A DNA stretch of 64,000 nt from JAOAIV01 sp038849555 (GTDB lineage Archaea > Thermoproteota > Bathyarchaeia > Bathyarchaeales > Bathycorpusculaceae). Each line of letters opens with the position of its first letter. Within the stretch, counting starts at the first letter, position 1. The DNA lies in assembly GCA_038849555.1 (NCBI GenBank), contig JAWCMT010000002.1, forward strand, positions 1 to 64,000, read 5' to 3'. Positions 8,837 to 16,299 of this stretch are shown one piece after another. Under the pieces are notes generated by a model. That model ran no database searches. It was not told the DNA's origin and saw only the letters and a list, made by a program, of their open reading frames with translations. The position numbers and the translations under genes were made by a program.

Positions 8837-10549
8837 TTAACCGAAGCTTACAAGCGAAGGCAAAATCTTCGCCGCCAACAAGGCAATTACAACCAGTATT
8901 GAAGCATGCTTGAAGCCAGCGGCAACTGACTCCTCGCTTATTTTCCCGGCAACTAAACCAATCAGGTAACTGTGGAAGATAACCGAAGTCAAGAAGATGG
9001 TTCTCATGCCGCTGAAATCCTTAGGCGCGCTTGTCTGGCCGATTGTTCCTGTCACACCTAACGTGCCCGTGGTAAAGCTCAGCATCATAATTGTTGTGGC
9101 AACGAGCAGAAGCGAAGCGATATAGGGCATCATGATGTAGGGGCGAACAGCCATCTTCTTCTCCTTCTCAACCTCCTGCGTTAAACTGTTAAACCGAGCA
9201 AGCGACTCAATCATGGCGATGGTGCCGCCTCCCACGTCGATGGTTTCAACGAGGAGGAACATGACCAGCTGCGCCATCCAGCTCTTCGTGCGCGTAACAA
9301 ACTGCATAATCACCTTCTTAACGGGTATACCCCAAGAAATCTCAGAGCTGATTTTGCGCAGCTGCTTGGTGAAGATGCCGTAGTCACGTTTAGACAAGCT
9401 TTCGATGCATTTTTCGGGCGACAAGCCTGTCTTCCGCACTTCGGTTAAGTCCCTCAGGAAACTGGTGATGCCCTGCTCCATGCCTGCTTTTTCCTTTGCA
9501 AGTTTTATGTGTATAATCGCGGCGGGAGCTGTCGCAACGACTAATGCCACGGCTATAGCTACAGGCAAATCAACTATTTCTGCAAGTGAACTGAACAGAG
9601 GAAGAGGCACGAAGCCCATGAAGTTCGTCAGCAGAAGGAACAGGACGATGCCGACGGCGCCGCAGATACCATAGACCTTGTAAGGCCGCATGTCAACAAC
9701 GGGCGTCTTCGGCTGCATGCTATGCGCCAAATAAATAAACATCAGCGAAAGCAGAGGCGTGAAAAGGTAAGTGTACAGTATTATACCTGACGTCAGCGAT
9801 ACGCCGGTGCTGTAGATCGCGTCTACGCTGAACAGGATGTAGAAGCATAACGACATCATGACCATTACGATGATGAAGGTTTCCAGAAGCATGCCTAGGC
9901 GTTCAGCTGCAGCCTTAACTCGTAAAGCGCGGGTTTTGAAGATTTCCTCTGCTTTGCGCTCGAGGAAGTGCCCGATGTCTCCGCCGATAATGACCGTGGA
10001 GGCGTAGCCTGAAAGGAAATCTTTGAATACGTCCAGTGGGTTCTTTTTTGAAGCTTGCTCTAATGCGGTCAAGGGGTCGATGCCGAATATTTCCACGTCT
10101 TTTAGTATTTCTCTAGCTTCTTTGCGCATTGCAGGCATCAACTCGACTTCTGAGAGGCGTTTGAAGCTGGTGTAAGGTGCGATGCCGCCTGATGCCATGA
10201 CGCTGATGTATGCGGCAGCGAAGGGCATTTCACGTTCTAAACCAGAAGCGCGGTCGCTGGCTTTTGACAATGGCGCCGCTAGGAAGCCGGCAATAACGTA
10301 AAATGGAAGGGGAACTAAGAAGAGTAAGGGTAGGAAACCGAATATTAGTAGTAGAATTGTTGCGATTACAGTTACGGGAATTGTTAGCATCGCAACGAAA
10401 AACATCAGCGATATGTAGGTTTCTGGGTAGATTTTGATCATAGCCTTTTCTAGGCTGTGCTTGCAGTTATAGACACGTTTCAGAAAGAATGGGGCTATGC
10501 CGCCGAAGAGGCGGAAAGACCACGCTTCAAGAGTTTCGAGAAGCGGCAA
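8837..10549 (-). CDS. tadC: TadC/FlaJ-type pilus assembly platform protein
   Basis: Integral membrane core of the archaeal type IV/Tad-like machine, which couples ATPase motion to subunit extrusion. At 570 aa it contains two tandem T2SSF-type modules: helices near residues 45-95, a cytoplasmic segment (EREMPFAAAYISVMASGG, about 124-141), a membrane pair near 230-280, and a second copy with FLRDLTEVRKTGLSPEKC near 365. The TTG start at 10549 overlaps the 3' end of the ATPase gene by 23 nt, so the two are translationally coupled. Assignment is by domain layout and pairing with the TadA-like ATPase. FlaJ of an archaellum is less likely because no archaellum accessory genes are present. Confidence 0.88.
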   Translation of the reverse strand: MPLLETLEAWSFRLFGGIAPFFLKRVYNCKHSLEKAMIKIYPETYISLMFFVAMLTIPVTVIATILLLIFGFLPLLFLVPLPFYVIAGFLAAPLSKASDRASGLEREMPFAAAYISVMASGGIAPYTSFKRLSEVELMPAMRKEAREILKDVEIFGIDPLTALEQASKKNPLDVFKDFLSGYASTVIIGGDIGHFLERKAEEIFKTRALRVKAAAERLGMLLETFIIVMVMMSLCFYILFSVDAIYSTGVSLTSGIILYTYLFTPLLSLMFIYLAHSMQPKTPVVDMRPYKVYGICGAVGIVLFLLLTNFMGFVPLPLFSSLAEIVDLPVAIAVALVVATAPAAIIHIKLAKEKAGMEQGITSFLRDLTEVRKTGLSPEKCIESLSKRDYGIFTKQLRKISSEISWGIPVKKVIMQFVTRTKSWMAQLVMFLLVETIDVGGGTIAMIESLARFNSLTQEVEKEKKMAVRPYIMMPYIASLLLVATTIMMLSFTTGTLGVTGTIGQTSAPKDFSGMRTIFLTSVIFHSYLIGLVAGKISEESVAAGFKHASILVVIALLAAKILPSLVSFG

Positions 10550-12161
10550 CGGCTTTTACCTCCTCCCCAGCGAGTATTTTCTCATAAATTTGCTTTGGTC
10601 TCGCATAGTACTCTGCAATTATGGCGGCTACGTCCTTGTAGCTGCGTATGTTTCGCTCACGCATCCAATGCAGAACGTTTTTGCGTCTTTCCAACTCTTC
10701 AAGAAGCGTGTTTTTAGATATGCCTTGGCGCTCTGCAATTGAAGATAACAATATGCTGTCATCGAAATTAATTTCATGTATATCTTTGGCGGGATTCCAC
10801 TTTGAAGGAGCGTGGTATTTCTCGTAATCTTCAATTTCGCTTACTGTGATAACTCGTCTGAAAGCTTTCCGCTCGTTGTTTTTGATGAGGTGAACTCGGC
10901 GCACTGAAAGCACAATGTTCATCAGCGGGATGTACGCGGGTGAAATGTCCATATGCTTCTGCGTCAGACGCTTGACGGCGGAGTCCAAGTTTTCGGCGTG
11001 CATTGTGCACATGCCACCGTGGCCTGTGGCTAACGCTTGGAAGAGCACATAGGCTTCTTGACCTCTTACCTCACCTACGATCATAATGTCGGGGCGGTGC
11101 CGCATTGAAGTCTTCACGAGGTCGAACAGGGTGACTTCGCCAACGCCGCTCCCGCCTAAGCCGTAACTTTGACGTGCGATAAGTGAGACCCAGTTTTCAT
11201 GGGGCAGATTAAGCTCGGCGGTTTCTTCGATTGTGATTATTTTGCTGCCTGGCTTTATTAGGCAAGCTAGCGCGTTTAAGGCGGTTGTTTTGCCTGCTGC
11301 TGTTCCGCCTAAAACCATTATTGACGCGCGGCTTTCGAGGCATATCCAGAAGTAAGCAGCCATTTCCTCCGAGAATGTGCCGATGTTTATTAGGTCTATG
11401 ATTGAGTAGGGGTCTTCTCTGAATTTTCTTATCGTGAACGCGGTGCCGAAGGGTGTGATTTCGCGCCTGTAAGCGACTGCAAGGCGGTGTTTGCCTGGTA
11501 AGGAGGCGTCTACTATTGGGAAGGCGGAGCTTACGTGTTTTCCAGCCATGTGTACCAGTTTGACGACGAGATTGTCTAGTGTTTCGTCGTCTGGGAATTG
11601 GAGGCTTGTTTCGATGCTTTCGTAGTTGCGGTGCCATACGTAAACTGGCTTGTTTACTCCGTCGCATGAAATATCTTCGATGTTTGGATCTCGCATTAAT
11701 GGGTCGATTTTTCCGAAGCCGACGAGGTCGCGTTCTGCATGGTAGAGTATCTTGTACCATGAAACGTCTGGAAGCCAACCGAGGCTGATGCGGTATTTGT
11801 CAACTATTTTTTTGGCTTCTTCGGCGAAGAATTTTCTTGGGTCGAGTATTTCCTCTTTTGGTGATTCGATTTCGGCGAGTAGGATTTCTAGGATGCGGTC
11901 GTAAACGCCTTTTTCAAGTGGGTCAAGTTGCAGTTCGTCGAGGATGTATTTGTACTCGCCTGTTTTTGGGTTTTGAACTATTACGACATGTGCGAAGGGC
12001 TCGTATAGGGGGTATTTGTCAACTACTTTGAGCCCTCGGGGTATGGGTTTAGGTGGAGGTGGTGGAAGTGGTTGTTGCTGTTGTTCTTTTTTCTTGAAGT
12101 TTATGTTGATTTTGATTTTTTTCAGGCCTGTGAATGGTGATTTAAGGTGTAATTTGGGCAT
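10527..12161 (-). CDS. tadA: TadA/FlaI-type secretion ATPase of the pilus
   Basis: Cytoplasmic hexameric ATPase that powers pilus assembly. The 544-aa protein has a Walker A motif GGTAAGKTTALN near residue 285, an Asp/His-box region, and a Walker B region DIMIVGEVRGQEA followed by ATGHGGMCTMHA, characteristic of type II/IV secretion ATPases. The N-terminus has a Lys-rich stretch and a Q4/P6 low-complexity linker (about residues 26-41), then an N-terminal domain before the core at about 130. It is the first gene of the operon, with an AGGAG Shine-Dalgarno at 12168-12173 six nt upstream of the ATG and a TATA element at 12197-12207. Confidence 0.92.
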   Translation of the reverse strand: MPKLHLKSPFTGLKKIKININFKKKEQQQQPLPPPPPKPIPRGLKVVDKYPLYEPFAHVVIVQNPKTGEYKYILDELQLDPLEKGVYDRILEILLAEIESPKEEILDPRKFFAEEAKKIVDKYRISLGWLPDVSWYKILYHAERDLVGFGKIDPLMRDPNIEDISCDGVNKPVYVWHRNYESIETSLQFPDDETLDNLVVKLVHMAGKHVSSAFPIVDASLPGKHRLAVAYRREITPFGTAFTIRKFREDPYSIIDLINIGTFSEEMAAYFWICLESRASIMVLGGTAAGKTTALNALACLIKPGSKIITIEETAELNLPHENWVSLIARQSYGLGGSGVGEVTLFDLVKTSMRHRPDIMIVGEVRGQEAYVLFQALATGHGGMCTMHAENLDSAVKRLTQKHMDISPAYIPLMNIVLSVRRVHLIKNNERKAFRRVITVSEIEDYEKYHAPSKWNPAKDIHEINFDDSILLSSIAERQGISKNTLLEELERRKNVLHWMRERNIRSYKDVAAIIAEYYARPKQIYEKILAGEEVKAVAASRNS

Positions 12162-12196
12162 TTTGTGTCTCCTTGTTTATGATTCAAGCCACACTC

Positions 12197-12207
12197 TATT
12201 AAATATT
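12197..12207 (-). promoter_or_regulatory. Putative TATA box of the pilus operon
   Basis: The minus strand reads AATATTTAATA about 40 nt upstream of the tadA ATG, which also has a good Shine-Dalgarno. The next ~180 nt upstream are unusually A/C-rich on the + strand. Confidence 0.45.
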
Positions 12208-12423
12208 GCGTCTTAATAGATAATATTGTAAACATGTTAAACACAAATACATATCCACAATCAACAAGACACCTAAACAAAACACCCTCTCGCAAACTAA
12301 CAAACCCTCATACAACAAGCCCACCGCAAGGCCAAAACAGCACCTCAAACAAAAACATCCACAATAAAAAAGAAAAACGATAAAAAACTAAAACATGCAC
12401 TACTCAGAAATCGGAATTTGCAC

Positions 12424-12711
12424 CTACTTATTAGCCCTTTTCAACTCTTGAATTATCTTTTGAGTTTCCTCTTCCGAGGGATGGTTGATGGCACCGACTG
12501 GACATATTTCCTCGCAACCTCTGCAGAATACAACACAATTATACGGATTCTTCACAACGGTTCTCTTTTTTCCGCCTTTCTCTTCAAAGTCGAAAGCATG
12601 ATTGTGGCAGAACTCCACGCATTTGCCGCACGTGATGCATTTTTCGTAATCAATTATTGGATACCAAGGTATCTTTCCGCGGGGAATCCCTTCGTAAGTT
12701 TCTTCCAACAT
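12424..12711 (-). CDS. 2[4Fe-4S] ferredoxin-like protein
   Basis: 95-aa electron carrier with two cluster-binding runs: CITCGKCVEFC (Cys 25, 28, 31, 35) and a second CxxxCxxCxxxCP run (FCRGCEEICPVGA). The leader IPWYPIIDYEKC is shared in style with the ferredoxin at 16300-16650 (TPWFPLIFSEKC), so the two are paralogues. Its promoter region holds a perfect 8-bp inverted repeat around a TATA box (12747-12772), and the same 16-mer recurs upstream of the divergent arsR at 12862. It is probably part of the ArsR regulon and may feed electrons to an arsenic or thiol redox step; that link is inferred. Confidence 0.9.
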   Translation of the reverse strand: MLEETYEGIPRGKIPWYPIIDYEKCITCGKCVEFCHNHAFDFEEKGGKKRTVVKNPYNCVVFCRGCEEICPVGAINHPSEEETQKIIQELKRANK

Positions 12712-12746
12712 TTTTTATTTGCCTCCATGTTTTTAGAACCAGAAAG

Positions 12747-12772
12747 AATAACAATATTTAAATTTTGTTATT
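12747..12772. promoter_or_regulatory. ArsR-type operator overlapping the ferredoxin promoter
   Basis: Perfect inverted repeat AATAACAA (12747-12754) and TTGTTATT (12765-12772) around TATTTAAATT, which contains the TATA core. A repressor bound here would block TBP. The 16-mer ATAACAATATTTAAAT (12748-12763) is repeated exactly at 12824-12839. Confidence 0.6.
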
Positions 12773-12823
12773 AATTTTGAGGAAATATTATGGCTAAGGC
12801 GGCATAAAATAGACTGCCGGCAC

Positions 12824-12840
12824 ATAACAATATTTAAATA
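12824..12840 (+). promoter_or_regulatory. TATA box and operator half-site of arsR (first copy)
   Basis: ATAACAATATTTAAAT is identical to the operator at 12748-12763. The TATTTAAATA core at 12831-12840 is centred 26-27 nt upstream of the ATG at 12862, the spacing expected for a leaderless archaeal transcript. Confidence 0.65.
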
Positions 12841-12861
12841 TTCGCTTCGCGCCAGTCCCCT

Positions 12862-13188
12862 ATGATGCCTTCACAAACAAACAACAAAAACAAGTTTAAA
12901 GCCAAAATCTTCAAAGCTCTGTCGGATCCTATACGCTTAAGCATACTAGAGTTTCTACGCGACGGCGAAAAATGCGTATGCGAAATCATCCCTCACGTCA
13001 AACAAATACAGCCCGTCGTTTCCCGGCATTTGAAAATCCTCAAAGACAGCGGCATACTCATTGACCGAAAAGAGGGCAACAAAAGACTCTACTCTATAAC
13101 GGATCAACAGATATTTCGAATCCTCGATGGATTGACGCCCGAACTTGTCAACACACTCTCAAATAAGATAATTGAACAAATCACCTAA
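12862..13188 (+). CDS. arsR: ArsR/SmtB-family repressor
   Basis: 108-aa winged-helix metalloregulator. DPIRLSILEFLRDGEK leads into the metal-site motif CVCEI (Cys38 and Cys40), followed by the recognition helix region (QPVVSRHLKILKDSGIL) and wing (RKEGNKRLYSI). The CVC pair in the alpha-3 position is the classic As(III)/Sb(III) site of ArsR. TATA spacing supports a leaderless start at 12862 (a second ATG follows at once). It is divergent from the ferredoxin gene, and both share an operator sequence. With the second ArsR at 13662 it probably controls the island. Confidence 0.92.
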   Translation: MMPSQTNNKNKFKAKIFKALSDPIRLSILEFLRDGEKCVCEIIPHVKQIQPVVSRHLKILKDSGILIDRKEGNKRLYSITDQQIFRILDGLTPELVNTLSNKIIEQIT

Positions 13189-13221
13189 GCGAGAAGGCAA
13201 GCAGTAAAAGGTTGTGCAGAA

Positions 13222-13383
13222 GTGGACTATCCCGCATGTAACCGTAAAACGTGTATACATTGGAAAAATGGTCGGTGCACCATAAAAAACCCAGAAAGAG
13301 AAAACGACGCTTGCTTGCATTACGAAGATACAATGGATGCACTTAGACTGAAGGCAGACCCTCTAAAAGGCTCACTCGGCTGA
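13222..13383 (+). CDS. Small Cys-rich protein (53 aa), unannotated family
   Basis: Short frame starting at GTG 13222, 33 nt after the arsR stop and in the same phase. It has four cysteines in a CxxxxC-x7-C-x11-C layout (Cys 6, 11, 19, 31), with His/Trp next to the second (CIHWKNGRC) and Cys-His after the last (CLHYEDTMDALR). This looks like a small zinc or Fe-S binding or metalloid-thiol protein. No strong Shine-Dalgarno is visible; translation may be coupled to arsR. It is short, so chance coding cannot be excluded, but the clustered Cys, the acidic/amphipathic tail and the tight downstream position argue for a real gene. Confidence 0.55.
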   Translation: MDYPACNRKTCIHWKNGRCTIKNPERENDACLHYEDTMDALRLKADPLKGSLG

Positions 13384-13406
13384 GTAAAAACATACAATAG
13401 TGCAAG

Positions 13407-13583
13407 TTAGCCGTCACCACAAGCTAAACCGCTCATCGCTTCTACGTATTTCTGTGCATCTTTAACTGTTTTAAACGGGCCATACACGAAGTCGTACTGA
13501 GGGTGGCTTTCTTTTGTCGGCGCAGTTTCAGCCTCAAAAATTTCAGGTTTTGCCTTTTCTTTTATTCCCACGTAAACGCCCAT
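13407..13583 (-). CDS. Small conserved-looking protein (58 aa), unknown function
   Basis: Begins MGVYVGIKEKAKPEIFEAET and continues with PTKESHPQYDFVYGPFKTV, DAQKYVEAMSGLACGDG. It is hydrophilic, with one Cys near the end. The GPFKTVKDAQKYVEAM stretch looks like a real amphipathic helix after a beta-hairpin, as in small FYxGPF-type domains; this similarity is only by eye. It lies on the minus strand between the two arsR genes and converges with the Cys-rich ORF (23 nt between stops). The reverse-strand ATG at 13583 has AGGGAG-like purines 6-11 nt upstream (AAAGGGAGCAAAACC). Confidence 0.65.
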   Translation of the reverse strand: MGVYVGIKEKAKPEIFEAETAPTKESHPQYDFVYGPFKTVKDAQKYVEAMSGLACGDG

Positions 13584-13630
13584 GTGGTTTTGCTCCCTTT
13601 TGTTGATAAGTCAAAGAAAATAAAAAAACG

Positions 13631-13640
13631 TATTTAAATA
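13631..13640 (+). promoter_or_regulatory. TATA box of the second arsR
   Basis: TATTTAAATA is centred about 26 nt upstream of the ATG at 13662. It is the same core sequence as at 12831, consistent with autoregulation and leaderless transcription. Confidence 0.6.
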
Positions 13641-13661
13641 TGTTGGTAATAATTGATGTTT

Positions 13662-14045
13662 ATGAACACAACGAAGATTAACAAGAGATTAAGTCGGTTG
13701 CCAGAGATGGGCAGCTGTTCTCTTGAGAAGGCATCGGAATATGCAGAAGAGTTAAAGGACCTAGCTGATAAAGAACTGAGCAACGAGAAAGCTGAAGTTA
13801 GAAGTAAAATCTTTAAGGCTCTAGCCGACCCTACACGATTAAGAATCCTCGGGTTGCTATATGCGCGAGAGATGTGTGTTTGCGAGGTTATGGTTGCCTT
13901 GGATTTGACGCAGCCCACGGCTTCGCATCATTTAGGGATTTTGGAAAATGTGGGTTTGGTGAAGAAAAGGAAAGAAGGTAAATGGGTTTTCTATAGGCTT
14001 GCTGATCCAAAAAAGTTTGGAGTTCTTCTCGATATATCTTTTTAG
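13662..14045 (+). CDS. arsR: ArsR-family repressor, second copy, upstream of ACR3
   Basis: 127 aa from ATG 13662 (ATG 13656 and TTG 13653 are alternatives; TATA spacing favours 13662). An extra N-terminal segment of about 40 residues precedes the winged helix DPTRLRILGLLYAREM, then the metal motif CVCEV and the recognition helix (TQPTASHHLGILENVGLVK). The CVC pair predicts arsenite/antimonite sensing. The ACR3 exporter starts 63 nt downstream with its own TATA-like element, so co-transcription or coordinate control is likely. It is diverged from the 12862 copy, so the two may have distinct ligands or targets. Confidence 0.92.
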   Translation: MNTTKINKRLSRLPEMGSCSLEKASEYAEELKDLADKELSNEKAEVRSKIFKALADPTRLRILGLLYAREMCVCEVMVALDLTQPTASHHLGILENVGLVKKRKEGKWVFYRLADPKKFGVLLDISF

Positions 14046-14062
14046 CATTTTTGCAACAACAA

Positions 14063-14071
14063 ATTTAAATA
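14063..14071 (+). promoter_or_regulatory. Putative TATA box of the ACR3 gene
   Basis: ATTTAAATA lies about 42 nt upstream of the TTG start at 14109, in an A/T-rich gap after arsR. Confidence 0.4.
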
Positions 14072-14108
14072 TTTCAATATAACGTCTTTTCAAGACAAGG
14101 CGAAAAAA

Positions 14109-15221
14109 TTGAAAAAACTAACAGCAAACATCGACAATACCAAACAGCCCAAAAAAGCGCTAACAGAAGCGCAAGCCGTAAAACACGAAGCATCTCTTGG
14201 TCTTTTCGAGAAATACTTAACGCTTTGGATAGCCATCTGCATAGTTATCGGTTTACTGCTCGGGCGCTTTCTGCCGCAGTTCGGCCAATTTATGGACTCG
14301 CTCAAGTTTAACAATCTGTCCATCCCAATCGGAATCCTTCTGTTCTTTATGATGTACCCAACAGTCGTCGGCATACGCTTCAGCGACATAAAAAAAGCAG
14401 CACAGAACCCCAAACCATTGCTTGTGACAATAATCGCAAACTGGTTAGTGGCACCCATCATAATGACTGTTCTTGCAAACGTTATTTTAACAGCGCTTCT
14501 CCCCGGAGATCCATTACTTCCCGAGTATATTGCCGGCGTCATTCTTCTGGGCTTGTCACCTTGCACAGCCATGGTTATGTGGTGGATGTTCCTAGCTAAG
14601 GGCGACATGGCACAGGGCTTAATCAATACAGCAGTTAACGCTTTGCTCATGGTCGCGCTTTACGCGCCGCTTGCAGCCTTCTATCTCGGCGTAAGCAGCA
14701 TTCCAGTTCCATGGGATTTGATTGCCACAAGCGTTCTAATTTTCATAGCGCTACCCGTAGCCGCCGGCGCAATATCCCGCAAGGTCATACTAAGCAGAAA
14801 AGGCGAAGAGTGGTTTAATAACACGTACATCCCAACGCTGGGGAAAATATCCATAGTTGCAATGCTAACCACGCTAATCGTTCTATTCTCATTCCAAGGC
14901 GAAATCATCCTAACCAACCCGCTGCTAGTGGCTTATCTTGCCGCGCCAAACCTGCTTCATTACGCCACAATGGTCGCATGGACCTATCCGCTGGGCTACT
15001 TCCTCGGCTGGAAATACGAATCGGCCGTTGATACCATGCTCATAGGCAGCAGCAGCCACTTCGAAGTCGCCATAGCAGTAGCCACGACGCTTTATGGAAT
15101 AAACTCCGGCGCAGCCCTAGCAACAGTCATTGGGCCATTGATGGAAGTGCCGCTTATGCTGTCGCTTGTGAAGCTTGGATTGCGAACCAGAAAATACTTT
15201 CCAAGAAAGAAAAAACAATAG
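14109..15221 (+). CDS. arsB/acr3: ACR3-type arsenite efflux transporter
   Basis: 370-aa membrane carrier with about ten helices. The catalytic Cys of ACR3 is present in LGLSPCTAMVMWW (Cys152) and the conserved Glu lies in SSSHFEVAIAVATT near residue 318. An N-terminal hydrophilic tail of about 30 residues precedes the first helix. It exports As(III) driven by the proton gradient. The TTG at 14109 is the visible start. It follows arsR and precedes a small zinc-ribbon gene. A terminator-like hairpin and T-tract lies downstream (15252-15286). The BASS-family fold is the only realistic alternative; ACR3 is strongly supported by the Cys motif. Confidence 0.95.
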   Translation: MKKLTANIDNTKQPKKALTEAQAVKHEASLGLFEKYLTLWIAICIVIGLLLGRFLPQFGQFMDSLKFNNLSIPIGILLFFMMYPTVVGIRFSDIKKAAQNPKPLLVTIIANWLVAPIIMTVLANVILTALLPGDPLLPEYIAGVILLGLSPCTAMVMWWMFLAKGDMAQGLINTAVNALLMVALYAPLAAFYLGVSSIPVPWDLIATSVLIFIALPVAAGAISRKVILSRKGEEWFNNTYIPTLGKISIVAMLTTLIVLFSFQGEIILTNPLLVAYLAAPNLLHYATMVAWTYPLGYFLGWKYESAVDTMLIGSSSHFEVAIAVATTLYGINSGAALATVIGPLMEVPLMLSLVKLGLRTRKYFPRKKKQ

Positions 15222-15251
15222 AAGGCACATGGTTATCGAAGTCGCGATAAA

Positions 15252-15286
15252 TGCCTATAAGGCAGTAAGGCACTTTTGCTTTTTTT
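15252..15286 (+). terminator. Putative terminator after ACR3
   Basis: Small hairpin TGCCT-ATA-AGGCA (15252-15264), followed a few bases later by T-rich runs (TTTTGCTTTTTTT). Confidence 0.5.
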
Positions 15287-15358
15287 GTGCGCATAAAGTT
15301 ATATCGAGTTTTGTTTTGCATGTGTTGAGGATAGCGGGTTCCAATGACATCCAACAAT

Positions 15359-15370
15359 AAATTTAAATTT
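15359..15370 (+). promoter_or_regulatory. TATA box of the small zinc-ribbon gene
   Basis: AAATTTAAATTT is centred about 28 nt upstream of the GTG at 15392, fitting a leaderless start there. Confidence 0.5.
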
Positions 15371-15391
15371 GTGAATATATTTTGTTAATAT

Positions 15392-15544
15392 GTGAATACA
15401 ATGAACATTAAAAACTCAGGCAAGCTACCGAGTGAAGAATGCGATCACAAATGGGAACCCACGGAAAGAACACATCACGGCAGTCACCTTAAGCTTAAGT
15501 GTGTTAAATGCGGAGCAACAAAAGAAATCGAACTATTTCCATAG
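15392..15544 (+). CDS. Small zinc-ribbon protein (47-50 aa)
   Basis: Short frame from GTG 15392 (ATG 15401 is in frame) to TAG at 15544. It has a CxH (ECDHKW) and a CxxC (CVKCGATKEIE) separated by a His-rich, charged stretch (TERTHHGSHLKLK), a plausible zinc-finger pair. TATA spacing favours the GTG. No family name is assigned. It sits between ACR3 and a membrane protein and may be a metal-responsive or metal-buffering protein; that is inference. Confidence 0.65.
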   Translation: MNTMNIKNSGKLPSEECDHKWEPTERTHHGSHLKLKCVKCGATKEIELFP

Positions 15545-15721
15545 CCATTATAAGGTGCTACTATCTAATTAAGCGAAACATTATAGTTTCTACAAAAGAG
15601 ACGAAGTCGAACCGAGTATTTATCCAGTTGAGTCAACAAAAACGTTTAATAGCCATAAGACTGCTATAACGGCAAGACATGGTGGATAACGCTGAGACAT
15701 CTTAATACGGGAAAGCTTAGC

Positions 15722-16258
15722 ATGGTAGCCTATGACATTCTAATTCCAACATTTATAGCTCTGTTAATCGTTAGCATGGCAATTGCTTCATCGCCAGCTT
15801 TGTTAGGCCTCAAGTATTCTCTGCTAGAAGCAATACTCGTTGTAGGTATCCCTATGCTGCTGGGGCTTATTTGGAATAAATGGGCAGGCGGCGCCACTGG
15901 TTTCCTGCTAGGAAGCCTCTATTCCCTTTACTATGCAGATCAGTTATATGCAACTCAAGGCCACACAGATATTGCGCTTGTTGGAAACTTGGCAAGCGCC
16001 ATGCTTATCGGATATATTGCCGGCGCCTTGAACAAGAGCGCAAATAGCTACCGAAGAATGCTAATTTCAGGCGTTGCAGCCGGATCTATGGGAGCATTGG
16101 TCGTGATATTCGCAAGTCAATTTTCATCTGTTCTTGGGGAAACAACAGTGGGTGGAGCGGCACTGGCATTTCTACCGCGCATTCTTGCTGGGATAATAGT
16201 CCCACTGGTAGCTAAAGCCTTTTTACGGCATAGTGCAAGCCAAAACTCTGGGCAATAG
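15722..16258 (+). CDS. Small multi-helix membrane protein, paralogue of 19068
   Basis: 178 aa, about five helices. It shares a distinctive block with the gene at 19068-19694: GLIWNKWAGGATGFLLGSLY here and GLVWNRWAGGAAGFITGSIY there, then AGALNK followed by YRRMLISGVAAG versus FRRMLISGVAAT. I know no function for the family. Its position in the arsenic/redox island, with a paralogue at the far end after DUF169, suggests a transport or sensing role in the same island, but nothing in the sequence shows a substrate. Confidence 0.75.
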   Translation: MVAYDILIPTFIALLIVSMAIASSPALLGLKYSLLEAILVVGIPMLLGLIWNKWAGGATGFLLGSLYSLYYADQLYATQGHTDIALVGNLASAMLIGYIAGALNKSANSYRRMLISGVAAGSMGALVVIFASQFSSVLGETTVGGAALAFLPRILAGIIVPLVAKAFLRHSASQNSGQ

Positions 16259-16299
16259 CCTTTTTTCACAACGCCATAAAGATGTACGTTACCAATGGC

